Notes under the pieces: generated by a model
Database searches by the model: none
What the model saw: only the letters and a program-made list of their open reading frames with translations
Told to the model about the DNA's origin: nothing
NCBI GenBank assembly: GCA_026991225.1
Contig: JALXCB010000187.1
Location: 1-33,878 of the forward strand
From: Anaerolineae bacterium
Lineage (GTDB): Bacteria > Chloroflexota > Anaerolineae > J102
DNA: 33,878 nt
Direction of reading: 5' to 3'
Program-made: the position numbers and the translations under genes
In this document: one piece after another, positions 1-7,892 of the stretch
Layout: every line of letters begins with the position of its first letter
How positions within the stretch are numbered: position 1 is the stretch's first letter

Positions 1-113
1 TTCGCGCCTGTGGTCGACCTTCGTCGACCTGATTTCCATCATGAACATGGACGGCGGAGGCCGTCCACTGGCCGCAGGCCTGGAATGGTACGACTTCAGT
101 CGACAGCATAGGC
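1..113 (+). repeat. Family B repeat core, copy 1 (cut by window edge)
   Basis: This stretch matches the core of the family B element at 23818-23920. Shared blocks are TTCGCGCC, GGACGGCG.AGGCCGTCC, CTGGCCGCAGGCCTG and CGACTTCAGTCG. It contains several short hairpins. Similarity fades after about position 113 and no terminal inverted repeat is visible on the right. The left part lies outside the window. The first 412 bases contain no gene: they hold this copy, a family D copy and a family C element. Confidence 0.7.
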
Positions 114-150
114 GACCACAGCAGACCTAAACGCGTTTTGTCAGTCAATC

Positions 151-239
151 AGCGTCAAGCGTCATGCGTCATGAGCTGACGTTTGACGCCCGTTGCAGGC
201 TCGGCCAACCTCGGCTTGACGAATTTCAATCCTAATCCT
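151..239 (+). repeat. Family D heptamer repeat, copy 1
   Basis: A GCGTCAN/GCGTCAT heptamer tract turns into its inverse (CTGACGTTTGACG). The CGCCCGTTGC block and a GGCTCGGCCAACC.CGGCTTG arm shared with the copies at 14163, 17882, 19439, 22098 and 30432 follow. The arm appears to continue on the far side of the family C element at 248-402, where the downstream text resumes as GATCCGAATCCTATTTC. This suggests the C element jumped into an older D copy. Confidence 0.55.
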
Positions 240-247
240 GATCCGAA

Positions 248-402
248 GTAACTGCTAACGTACTTGACTTTAGACCGCCAAAAGCCACGAAGGCTCGAAG
301 TTTTTTCGAAGACACGAAGGAAAAATAATGAAAAATACGTCGTGCCTTCGATTTTCTTCGTGTCTTCGTGGCAAAAAGTGGTAGCGATACCTTAGTAGTT
401 AC
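248..402 (+). mobile_element. Family C MITE-like element, copy 1, with 8-bp TSD
   Basis: This is a 155-bp non-coding element. Its ends are inverted repeats: GTAACTGCTAACGTAC on the left, and GTAACTACTAAGGTAT when the right end is read inward. It is flanked by a perfect 8-bp direct repeat, GATCCGAA at 240-247 and 403-410. The interior is an A/T-rich palindrome built from GAAGACACGAAGG-type units. The GTAA ends and 8-bp duplication match what is reported for the IS66 family, so an IS66-mobilised MITE is inferred. No transposase lies in the window. Related copies are at 20821 and 32569. Confidence 0.8.
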
Positions 403-412
403 GATCCGAATC

Positions 413-2014
413 CTATTTCAGTTTGTAGATGAAGGTAGTGCGGTTGGGGTCGGAGAATGAGGCCATGAATTCGACTTCGGGCGGGGCGGCGGCGGGATGG
501 GCCAGGAAGGCCAGTTGCGGGCGCACGGTTTTCATTTCCCAGTCGTCGATGACCAGATAGCGGGCGTTTCGGGCCCGGCCATAAGCCAGGATCTGCGGCC
601 AGGCGGCGTTGGGCAGGGGGATGACGGGACGGTCGGCGTAGACGCCGATCTCGGCGTTGCGGGTCATGACCACGGCGCCGGGCGGCGCGTTTTCGGCCAG
701 CCATTGCGCGGCCTGGTTGTGGGAGAAGCTGTACGCGCGCTGGCCCGCCTGCGCCATCGCAACCTGGCCCCTGACCTGGAGCAGAATCACTGTCAGGAGC
801 ACGAGGCCGGCCCAAAGCAGGCCCAAAGGCCGCAGTCGGGGCCAGGGCCGCAGGGTGTCGCCCGCCCAACGCATGAGCGCATCCAGGCCGCGGGCGGCCC
901 AGATGAGGGCGACGGGAACCCAGGGAACGAGGAGTCGGGTCTGGACATGAAACAGGGGGACGACGGCCAGGGGCAGCAACGCGGCCAGAAGAAAGCCTTC
1001 CGCGGGGATGCGTTCTCGCGGCCAGGGGCGGGCCCACAGGCCAAAGGCCAGCAATCCCGCCAGGGCCAGCCCCAACAGGGGATCGAGCAGGAGCCGGGCG
1101 GCTTTCTTGAGGTTGACGACGATGCGCCGGAATGCGCCCGCAGGATCGGAACGGATGACGCCCAACATGCTGATCTGGAAGCGTTCGGGGGAGAACCACA
1201 GGATCTCCTGGCCCGTGCTGTCGAGCAGGGAGCCATAGTCGTTGCCCAGGGCGTTGCCCTCCTCCACGATCTGCACGCTCATGGCCGCGGTGAGGCCCGT
1301 CTTGCCGCTGAGGATGATGTGGCCCGTATGCTGGTAGAGATAGGCGAGATAGGGGAGGGCCAGGATCAGGAAGAGCGCCAGGTAGAGGAGAAAGGGCCGC
1401 CAGGAGCGGCGCTTGTACAGGGTGACGCCCGCCAGGATGACCGCGAACCAGGCCCACCAGATGAGCCCTTCGGGCCGGACGAGGTAGCTGAAGCCGAGCA
1501 GGAGGCCCGCCAGGGCCGCGTGCCGCCAACTTGCGGCCCGGAGCGCCCGCCACATGGCCCACAGTCCGGCGAAGAGGAAGCCCATGAACAGGGATTCGGT
1601 CATGCTGCCCCAGTAGAGGGGCTGCACCGCCAGGGCGCTGGACAAGGCCGCCAGGAGCGCCGCCAGCAGGCCGATGCGGCGTCCGGCCAGGTCCCGGGCC
1701 AGGGCGTAGATGACGCCCACCAGGACCACGCCCGCGATGACATGCCAGACCAACATGCCTTCCTCCAGGGGCGCGCCCAGTCTCACGGCCAGCGCGGCCA
1801 GGTAAGGGCCGAGGGGCGGGGTGTGAAGCTCGGGCAGGTTGTTGAGACGGTAGCCTGTTCCCCGCAGGATGGAGCGGGCCAGGAGCAGGTAGTCGGGTTC
1901 GTCCCAGCGGATGGAGCGGGGCTGGAACGCCCACGCCACGCGCGCCAGCAGGGCCAGAAGGAGGATGGCGGCCAGGGTGAGGGCGGGGAGGCGGGCGCGG
2001 AGGCGGGAGAGCAT
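413..2014 (-). CDS. GT39-type membrane glycosyltransferase (ArnT/PMT-like)
   Basis: This 533-residue polytopic membrane protein resembles the dolichyl/undecaprenyl-phosphate-sugar glycosyltransferases (GT-C fold, GT39/ArnT/PMT-like), which move a sugar from a lipid carrier to an acceptor outside the membrane. A first hydrophobic helix (about residues 12-30) is followed by the acidic pair Asp38-Glu39 in RWDEPDYL, the expected first-loop catalytic acid site of GT-C enzymes. About ten further hydrophobic segments follow, with a soluble C-terminal part from about residue 420. Donor and acceptor cannot be read from sequence. It starts only 20 bp after the glnS stop, so co-transcription with glnS is likely. 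No Shine-Dalgarno is visible; the start is preceded by ACTGATN heptamers. Its stop codon lies next to the family C element. Confidence 0.75.
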   Translation of the reverse strand: MLSRLRARLPALTLAAILLLALLARVAWAFQPRSIRWDEPDYLLLARSILRGTGYRLNNLPELHTPPLGPYLAALAVRLGAPLEEGMLVWHVIAGVVLVGVIYALARDLAGRRIGLLAALLAALSSALAVQPLYWGSMTESLFMGFLFAGLWAMWRALRAASWRHAALAGLLLGFSYLVRPEGLIWWAWFAVILAGVTLYKRRSWRPFLLYLALFLILALPYLAYLYQHTGHIILSGKTGLTAAMSVQIVEEGNALGNDYGSLLDSTGQEILWFSPERFQISMLGVIRSDPAGAFRRIVVNLKKAARLLLDPLLGLALAGLLAFGLWARPWPRERIPAEGFLLAALLPLAVVPLFHVQTRLLVPWVPVALIWAARGLDALMRWAGDTLRPWPRLRPLGLLWAGLVLLTVILLQVRGQVAMAQAGQRAYSFSHNQAAQWLAENAPPGAVVMTRNAEIGVYADRPVIPLPNAAWPQILAYGRARNARYLVIDDWEMKTVRPQLAFLAHPAAAPPEVEFMASFSDPNRTTFIYKLK

Positions 2015-2019
2015 AGGAG

Positions 2020-2041
2020 GTCAGTGATCAGTAATCAGTGG
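2020..2041 (-). repeat. ACTGATN heptamer tract (family F) at the glycosyltransferase start
   Basis: Read on the minus strand, the tract is three ACTGATN-type heptamers (ACTGATT, ACTGATC, ACTGACC) ending a few bases before the ATG at 2014. It overlaps the stop codon of glnS. Matching tracts in the same sense precede the genes at 17829 (minus) and 24057 (plus). Confidence 0.7.
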
Positions 2042-4362
2042 TCGGCGTGGAGCGCTTCTTCGAGCAGGCGTTTGGCGACCTGGGGATCGGCCTGGCCGCG
2101 GGTGGCCCGCATGACCTGGCCCATGAAGAAACCGAACAGGCCCGTTTTGCCCGCGCGGTAGGCGGCCACCTTGTCGGGATGGGCGGCCAGCGCGTCGGCG
2201 ATGACCGCGCGCAGCGCGGCTTCGTCGCTGAGTTTGCTCATGCCGCGGGCTTCGACGATGGCTTCGGGAGCCTCGCCCGTGGCGATCATGGCGTCCAGCA
2301 CTTGCTGGCCCTGCCGCGTGTTGATGACGCCATCCTCCACCAGCTTCACCAGCCGGGCGAAGTCAGCGCCTCCAAAGGGCAGTTCGCTGACGGGGCGGTC
2401 CTTCCACGCGGCCAGCAGGCGGTTGATGAACCAGTTGGCCAGGGCCGGGCCGTTGGGATAGACTTCCATGGCCTGGTGGAAGAAGCGCACCTGGCCCAGA
2501 TCGCCGGTGATGATGTCGGCCTGCTGTTCGCTGAGGCCGGCGCGGGCCTGCAGGGTTTCGTAGGCGGCCTGGAGCTGAGGATTTTGGGCCCGAGCCCGAT
2601 TGCGGGCTTCCGAGGCGGTTTCTTTGACGGCGGGGGCGGAAACAGGTTTGGAAACCTGTTTGGAATCGGGCTTCGAGCCCGATGGTTTCTCCGCGGCGCG
2701 AGTGCGCTTCGCCCAGCTATCCCGCAGGGTGATGATGCGGTTGAAGACCAGGGCGTCGGGGCGGCTGTCCTCGCTGTCCTGGATGAAATAGCCCAGGCGC
2801 TCGAACTGATAGCGCGTCTCGGGCGGGTCGTCCAGCACGCTGGGCTCGACGCGGGCGTTGGGCATGATCTGGAGGCTCTCCGGGTTGAGATTGTCGAAGA
2901 GCGAGCCGCCTTCGGGGAAATCGTAGGGGTCGGGCGTGTTGAAGAGGCGGTCGTAGAGCCGCGCCTCCGCGGGGATGGAGCGGGCCGCGTCCACCCAATG
3001 GATGGCGGCCCACACTTTGACGCCCTCGGGCCGGGCGCCCAGGGAATCGGGCAGATAGGAGCAGCGCAGTTCGATCACCTCGCCCGTATCCGGGTCTTGC
3101 ACCGCCTCATCGCAGGTGATGACGTAGGCGTGGCGCAGGCGCACGCTGCGGCCCGGAGCCAGCCGTTTGAAGCCCTTGGGCGGGGCCAGGCTGAAGTCCT
3201 CCCGCTCGATGAAAAGCTCGCGAGAGAAGGGCACGGGCCGAGAGCCCTCCTTGGGGATGTCCCGGGGCCAGTAGCTGGCCTCGATCATCTCGCTGCGCCC
3301 TTCGGGATAGTTGGTGATGACCACCTTGAGCGGGTCCAGCACGGCCATTACCCGCGGCGCCCGATAGTTCAGGTCATCGCGAATCGTATGCTCGAACAGC
3401 GCGATCTCCACCCGGCTGTTGGTCTTGGCCACGCCCACCCGCTCCACGAACGCGCGGATGGCCTCGGGCGTGACCCCGCGGCGGCGCAGGCCCGAGATGG
3501 TGGGCATGCGCGGATCATCCCAGCCGCTGACAATCCCCTCCTCCACGAACTGGCGCAGATAGCGTTTGCTCAGCACGGTGTAATCCAGCTCCAGCCGGGC
3601 GAATTCATACTGCCGGGGCTGGGGCGGCGGGATGAGATGATCCACCAGCCAGTCGTAAATGGCCCGATTGTTCTCGAACTCCAGGGTGCAGAGGGAGTGG
3701 GTGATGCGTTCGATGCCATCGGAGAGGGGATGGGCGAAGTCGTACATGGGATAGATGCACCACGCATCGCCCGTGCGGTAGTGGGTGGCGTGCTTGATGC
3801 GATAGAGGATGGGGTCGCGCAGGAGCATGTTGGGGCTGCTCATGTCGATCTTGGCCCGCAGCACATGCGCGCCATCGGGGAACTCGCCCGCGCGCATCCG
3901 CCGGAACAGGTCGAGATTCTCCTCCACCGACCGATTCCGGTAAGGGCTCTCCCTCCCCGGCTCGGTGACCGTGCCCCGATACTCGCGGATCGCCTCCTCG
4001 CTGAGGCTGTCCACATAGGCAAGCCCCTGCTTGATGAGCTCCTCCGCGAACTGGTAGAGCTGCTCATAGTAGTCGGAGGCGAAGTAAAGATGCTCGCCCC
4101 AGTCGTATCCCAGCCAGCGGATATCGCGCTGGATGGATTCGACGAACAGCATGTCCTCGGTTTCCGGATTCGTGTCGTCGAAACGGAGGTGGCACACGCC
4201 CCCGAACTCCTCGGCGATGCTGAAGTTCAGGTTGATGGATTTGGCGTGGCCGATGTGGAGGAAGCCGTTGGGCTCGGGAGGGAAGCGGGTGGTGATGGGG
4301 CGGTCGTAGACGCCGTTTTCGATGTCTCGGGCGATGATGTCGCGGATGAAGTCTTTGGGCAT
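2035..4362 (-). CDS. glnS: Glutaminyl-tRNA synthetase with C-terminal YqeY/GatB-tail domain
   Basis: This cytoplasmic class I synthetase charges tRNA-Gln with glutamine. Residues 1-550 are the GlnRS body, with the HIGH signature at 36-39 inside PPEPNGFLHIGHAK and the KMSKS-equivalent VLSKR at 263-267. The beta-barrel anticodon-binding part follows. A low-complexity Lys/Ser/Pro linker (about 554-590) then leads to a roughly 185-residue GatB/YqeY-type helical domain, which ends in a KTGLFGFFMGQVM block typical of GatB tails. Such a fusion is established for Deinococcus GlnRS. I chose the ATG at 4362 because conserved GlnRS sequence begins there. An upstream in-frame ATG at 4455 would only add a repetitive NPNPNPDP stretch. 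No clear ribosome-binding site is visible. The linker DNA carries two perfect hairpins (see 2583-2683). Confidence 0.95.
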   Translation of the reverse strand: MPKDFIRDIIARDIENGVYDRPITTRFPPEPNGFLHIGHAKSINLNFSIAEEFGGVCHLRFDDTNPETEDMLFVESIQRDIRWLGYDWGEHLYFASDYYEQLYQFAEELIKQGLAYVDSLSEEAIREYRGTVTEPGRESPYRNRSVEENLDLFRRMRAGEFPDGAHVLRAKIDMSSPNMLLRDPILYRIKHATHYRTGDAWCIYPMYDFAHPLSDGIERITHSLCTLEFENNRAIYDWLVDHLIPPPQPRQYEFARLELDYTVLSKRYLRQFVEEGIVSGWDDPRMPTISGLRRRGVTPEAIRAFVERVGVAKTNSRVEIALFEHTIRDDLNYRAPRVMAVLDPLKVVITNYPEGRSEMIEASYWPRDIPKEGSRPVPFSRELFIEREDFSLAPPKGFKRLAPGRSVRLRHAYVITCDEAVQDPDTGEVIELRCSYLPDSLGARPEGVKVWAAIHWVDAARSIPAEARLYDRLFNTPDPYDFPEGGSLFDNLNPESLQIMPNARVEPSVLDDPPETRYQFERLGYFIQDSEDSRPDALVFNRIITLRDSWAKRTRAAEKPSGSKPDSKQVSKPVSAPAVKETASEARNRARAQNPQLQAAYETLQARAGLSEQQADIITGDLGQVRFFHQAMEVYPNGPALANWFINRLLAAWKDRPVSELPFGGADFARLVKLVEDGVINTRQGQQVLDAMIATGEAPEAIVEARGMSKLSDEAALRAVIADALAAHPDKVAAYRAGKTGLFGFFMGQVMRATRGQADPQVAKRLLEEALHADH
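2583..2683. repeat. Adjacent hairpins inside the glnS interdomain linker
   Basis: The linker codons contain two neighbouring palindromes. One is AACAGGTTT/AAACCTGTT (2641-2660, 2-nt loop) and the other is ATCGGGCT/AGCCCGAT (2665-2683, 3-nt loop). A shorter AGCCCG/CGGGCT stem lies near 2592-2610. They look like small palindromic repeats inserted in frame between the synthetase and YqeY-like domains. Confidence 0.7.
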
Positions 4363-4473
4363 GATGGGATCAGGATTGGGATTGGGATTGAGGGTTGGGA
4401 TGATGGGAATGCTGATGGCGCGGGCGTTTCGAAATGGCGCAGGTGGCGGCTGCACTTGCCACTTGCGACTTGC

Positions 4474-4721
4474 TAAACTAAACGCATTTTGAAATCAGGT
4501 TTTTTCGGCCTCGGCCACCCGGAGCTGAAGCGCCGGGCTACGAAACGACGCCGGGTGAACCCGGCTTCCTGCGGCGCGCAGCATGCGCCGTAGCCCCATT
4601 TATGGGGCGTCGCTTTTAGCCCGCAGGTTCACCTGCGGGCGGCGGCGCGGCCAGAGAATCGCCTTTCATGGATGATCCAATGCGAACCAAAAAGCCTTGG
4701 TTTCAATTTGCTTTTAGTTTA
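4474..4721 (+). mobile_element. Family A multi-hairpin element, copy 1 (248 bp)
   Basis: The ends are imperfect inverted repeats about 22 bp long: TAAACTAAACGCATTTTGA on the left, TAAACTAAAAGCAAATTGA reading in from the right. The interior has four strong stems at 4518-4537, 4550-4565 (GCCGGGT/ACCCGGC), 4594-4607 (CCCCAT/ATGGGG) and 4619-4640 (GCCCGCAGGT/ACCTGCGGGC). TA occurs at both tips, which would fit a TA target duplication. Other copies are at 13136 (inverted) and 32300. It ends 17 nt below the rodA stop and fills most of the non-coding gap 4363-4737. The rest of that gap is a TTGCNAC heptamer tract at about 4453-4474 and the 5' leader of glnS. It may also terminate rodA transcription. 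Confidence 0.8.
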
Positions 4722-4737
4722 ACCTGTTACTTTTTCC

Positions 4738-5820
4738 TCATGTTCTCCTCATGGCCACGCTTTGGGCGAGGCCGATGAAGATCATCAGGGAGAGCATGGC
4801 GTTGCCGCCGTAGCTGACGAAGGGCAGGGGCAGGCCGGTGACGGGCAGCAGGCCCATGTTCATACCCACCACCACCAGGGTCTGAAAGAGGATGACGCCG
4901 GTGAGGCCGGCCACCAGCAGCTTGCCAAAGGGCTCGTCCGCGCGGTCGGCGATGCGCCACAGCCGCCAGATGATGAAGAACAGCAAGAAAAGCAGGATGG
5001 CCGCGCCCACGAAACCCAGCTCTTCGGCCACCACCGAAAAAATGAAGTCGGTGTGGCGGACGCGCAGAAAGTGGAGCTGGCTCTGGGTGCCCTGGCCGTA
5101 ACCCTTCCCCAGCAGTCCGCCCGACCCCACGCCCACCAGGGCCTGCTTCACGTTGAAATAGGCGTCGGGATCGGCGGTGGGGTCGATGAAGATGAGGATG
5201 CGGGTGCGCTGGTGCTCGGCCAGCATGTTCCAGGCCAGGGGGGCGCTGAGCACAGCCAGGAACGCGGCCGCCAGGATATAGCGGAAGTAGAGGCCCGCCA
5301 CGAAGAAGATGAACGCGGCCTCCACAGCCAGCACGATGGCGGTGCCCAGGTCGGGCTGGATGGCCACCAGGAGCAGGATGGGCAGGGTGATGAGGATGCC
5401 GGTGAGCACCACGCGGATATCGCCGATACGATCCAACCGCGGGGCCAGATAGCCGCTCAAAGCCATGGCCAGGACCACCTTGGCCAGCTCGGAAGGCTGG
5501 ATGGGGAAAAGACCGAAGAAATCGAGCCAGCTTTGGGCGCCGAAGATGGTCTGGCCCAACGCGCCCACCAGCGCCAACAAGGCCATCACAAATACATAGA
5601 AGGGGATGGTGAACGTGCGCAGGATCTGATAATTGAATGCAGCGACGATGAACATGAGGGCGACGCCCACGGCCACGTAGACAGCCTGGCGCTTGGGAAA
5701 ATCCACCAGTTCCGGGTCGCCCTTGACCGCGCTGTGGATCATGATCACGCCAAAGATAGAAACCAGGAGGATGGCCAGGAACAGCAGCCAGTCGAACTGT
5801 CGCCAGTTCTGCCGGGTCAT
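4738..5820 (-). CDS. rodA: Rod-shape peptidoglycan polymerase RodA (SEDS family)
   Basis: This 360-residue integral membrane protein of the SEDS family polymerises glycan strands from lipid II during cell elongation, in partnership with the transpeptidase PBP2. About ten hydrophobic segments are visible, starting with WLLFLAILLVSIFGVIMI. The family blocks IQPSELAKVVLAMALS, PDLGTAIVL and the C-terminal PFVSYGGNAMLSLMIFIGL are present. Its ATG overlaps the mrdA stop as ATGA, which implies translational coupling. It is the last gene of the mreBCD-mrdA-rodA operon, and position next to PBP2 argues for RodA rather than FtsW. A family A element follows directly. Confidence 0.93.
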   Translation of the reverse strand: MTRQNWRQFDWLLFLAILLVSIFGVIMIHSAVKGDPELVDFPKRQAVYVAVGVALMFIVAAFNYQILRTFTIPFYVFVMALLALVGALGQTIFGAQSWLDFFGLFPIQPSELAKVVLAMALSGYLAPRLDRIGDIRVVLTGILITLPILLLVAIQPDLGTAIVLAVEAAFIFFVAGLYFRYILAAAFLAVLSAPLAWNMLAEHQRTRILIFIDPTADPDAYFNVKQALVGVGSGGLLGKGYGQGTQSQLHFLRVRHTDFIFSVVAEELGFVGAAILLFLLFFIIWRLWRIADRADEPFGKLLVAGLTGVILFQTLVVVGMNMGLLPVTGLPLPFVSYGGNAMLSLMIFIGLAQSVAMRRT

Positions 5821-7892
5821 GGCGCGATTTCCTCCAATTGATCCAGCAAGGTCTTGGCGCCCGCAGCCTCATCTCGGGCTTTGAGCTCGAAGTATTTGCT
5901 CAGGATCTCTTTGGCGATAGGCGCCGCCACCAGCGAACCTTCGCCGCCATTGTAGACGAAGACCGTGATCGCTATCTCCGGGTCTTCGTAAGGCGCGAAC
6001 GCGGTGAACCAGGCGTGGGTGGGCAGATTGCCCGTCAGGTCCCGGCCAAGTTGAGGATCGAAGAACTCGGCGGTGCCGGTCTTGCCCGCCACTTCCACAT
6101 TGGGCAGGGCCACCTCGGGCGCGGTGCCGAAGTCGGCGTTGACTGCATACCACATGCCCTGGCGCACCGTCTCCAGATGTTTGGAATCGATGGGCAACTC
6201 GCGGCGCGCGACCGGGCGGTTGAACTGCACCAGATGGTTTTCTGCATCCGTCACCGCGGCGACGACTTGGGGTTGATAGAGGATGCCGTCATTGGCCACA
6301 GCCGCGGTCATCATGGTCACCTGGAGGGGCGTGGCCAGCACATCGCCCTGGCCAATGGCCATGTTGTAGGTGTCGCCCGTCACCCAGCGCTCGCCCTTGG
6401 CGATGCGCTTCCACTTGGGATCAGGCACCAGACCCGCGTTTTCGCCAGGCAGGTCGATGCCGCTGAGTTCGCCAAAACCGAAAAGTCGGGCGTAATCGGC
6501 CAGGGTCTGCACGCCCAGACCGTCGAAATCCGCCGGAGGATAGCCGCCGCCCACCTTGTAGAAGAAGATATCACAGGAGACGGCCAGGGCCTGCACCACG
6601 TTGATATCGCCATGTTCCCCACCCGACTTGTGAATCCAGCACACGAAGGGCTGGGCCAGGTTGGGATTGTCGGGGAAATTGCGGTTGGGGAGATAGATGA
6701 TGCCGGGCGCGTTGAGGATGGTCTTACGGGTGATGACCTTCTCCTGAAGGCCCGCGGAGGCGGTCACCAGCTTGAAGGTAGAGCCAGGAGGGTAGATGCC
6801 GCTGATAGCGTGATCCAGCAGGGGATACCCCGGGGAATCGACGATGGTGCGATATTCCTCCTCGGTGATGCCATCCGCGAAGACATTGTTGTCGTAGCTG
6901 GGCAAACTGACCATGCCCAGCACATAGCCCGTGCGCGGGTCTACGGCCACGGCCGCGGCGCTGTTAGAGCGCTTGGGATTCACGCCCGCGACCAGTGCAT
7001 CGAACATGATTTTCTGCAGCTCCAGGTCCAGGCTGAGGATGAGATTGTGGCCTGGCACGGGCTGCGTAGGCTCATCCACAACCCGCTGTTCATTGCCCTT
7101 GACGTCCACTTCCAACACGCGCACGCCTGGTTGACCGTGAAGCGTGTCCTCATACTGATACTCCAGGTCGCTCCACCCCACCCAGGCGTCGGGTGCATAC
7201 CCCTTCTCAGCATAGGCCTTCTCCTCCTCTTCGGGGATAGGCCCCATATAGCCGATGATATGGGAGGTATACAGCCCGGAAGGGTACTCGCGGCGGGGCT
7301 GCAATTGCAGATATACGCCCGGCAGGCGATAGGTCTCCTCATCCACAGCCAACGCCACCTCGCGCGGCAAATTCAAAGCCACGACCACAGGCAAAAACGC
7401 GCTTCCCAGCTCCCGCTCCAATACGAGCTGATCCATTTCATCCACCGTGAGCACGGAGGGCTGGGGCGGACGGCTGGCGTCGATGACCAGTCGGGTGATT
7501 TTGGGATCGGGTGGAGGTGGCGTGGGCGCGGGCGTGGGTTGTAGCTCTCTGAGTTTCTCGTAGATGATGTCGTAAACGTCCTGATAGAGCGCCCGCCGCT
7601 TCTGCTGAGAAATGGCGTAATCGGGGTCATCGGGCAGCTCGGCCGGGATGAGCACCACATTGTAAGCGGCTGTATTGCGGGCGAGAATGCGACCATCCCG
7701 GTCGTAGATGATCCCGCGGGGGGCCTTGACCCGCACGACCCGGGTGCGGTTCACCACCGCCTCCTGCTGATAGCCCACGCCCTGGAAAAACTGCAAGCGC
7801 GCCAATTGCCCGAGAAGCAGCACGAAAATGATGATGGTGATGATTCTCAGGACCCACAATCGGGAGGATGAACTTGGCGTTCGGGTTGTCAT
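5817..7892 (-). CDS. mrdA: Penicillin-binding protein 2, elongation transpeptidase
   Basis: This class B PBP of 691 residues cross-links peptidoglycan of the side wall. A cytoplasmic N-terminus and one membrane anchor (about 12-36) lead to a pedestal domain opening with RVKAPRGIIYDRDGRILA. The transpeptidase domain has Ser371 and Lys374 in GSTFK, Ser439-Cys-Asp441 as the SxN/SxD motif and Lys604-Thr-Gly in AGKTGTAEF. A Pro/Thr-rich insert (about residues 115-130, PTPAPTPPPPDP) interrupts the pedestal and is unusual for PBP2. Both ends overlap their neighbours by ATGA (mreD upstream, rodA downstream), so the three genes are coupled. Confidence 0.94.
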   Translation of the reverse strand: MTTRTPSSSSRLWVLRIITIIIFVLLLGQLARLQFFQGVGYQQEAVVNRTRVVRVKAPRGIIYDRDGRILARNTAAYNVVLIPAELPDDPDYAISQQKRRALYQDVYDIIYEKLRELQPTPAPTPPPPDPKITRLVIDASRPPQPSVLTVDEMDQLVLERELGSAFLPVVVALNLPREVALAVDEETYRLPGVYLQLQPRREYPSGLYTSHIIGYMGPIPEEEEKAYAEKGYAPDAWVGWSDLEYQYEDTLHGQPGVRVLEVDVKGNEQRVVDEPTQPVPGHNLILSLDLELQKIMFDALVAGVNPKRSNSAAAVAVDPRTGYVLGMVSLPSYDNNVFADGITEEEYRTIVDSPGYPLLDHAISGIYPPGSTFKLVTASAGLQEKVITRKTILNAPGIIYLPNRNFPDNPNLAQPFVCWIHKSGGEHGDINVVQALAVSCDIFFYKVGGGYPPADFDGLGVQTLADYARLFGFGELSGIDLPGENAGLVPDPKWKRIAKGERWVTGDTYNMAIGQGDVLATPLQVTMMTAAVANDGILYQPQVVAAVTDAENHLVQFNRPVARRELPIDSKHLETVRQGMWYAVNADFGTAPEVALPNVEVAGKTGTAEFFDPQLGRDLTGNLPTHAWFTAFAPYEDPEIAITVFVYNGGEGSLVAAPIAKEILSKYFELKARDEAAGAKTLLDQLEEIAP

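Noticed and set aside
2038-4476. Long open frame (812 codons) on the plus strand opposite glnS
   Set aside because: It mirrors the high-GC glnS codons, has no recognisable domain or ribosome-binding site, and glnS has every family motif. The same applies to the long antisense frames opposite mrdA, rodA, mreC/mreB, lpdA, the amidohydrolase and ugpB.
4518-4640. Simple rho-independent terminators after rodA
   Set aside because: The stems lack T-runs, and the whole 247-bp unit with inverted ends recurs in two other contexts, one of them upstream of a gene.
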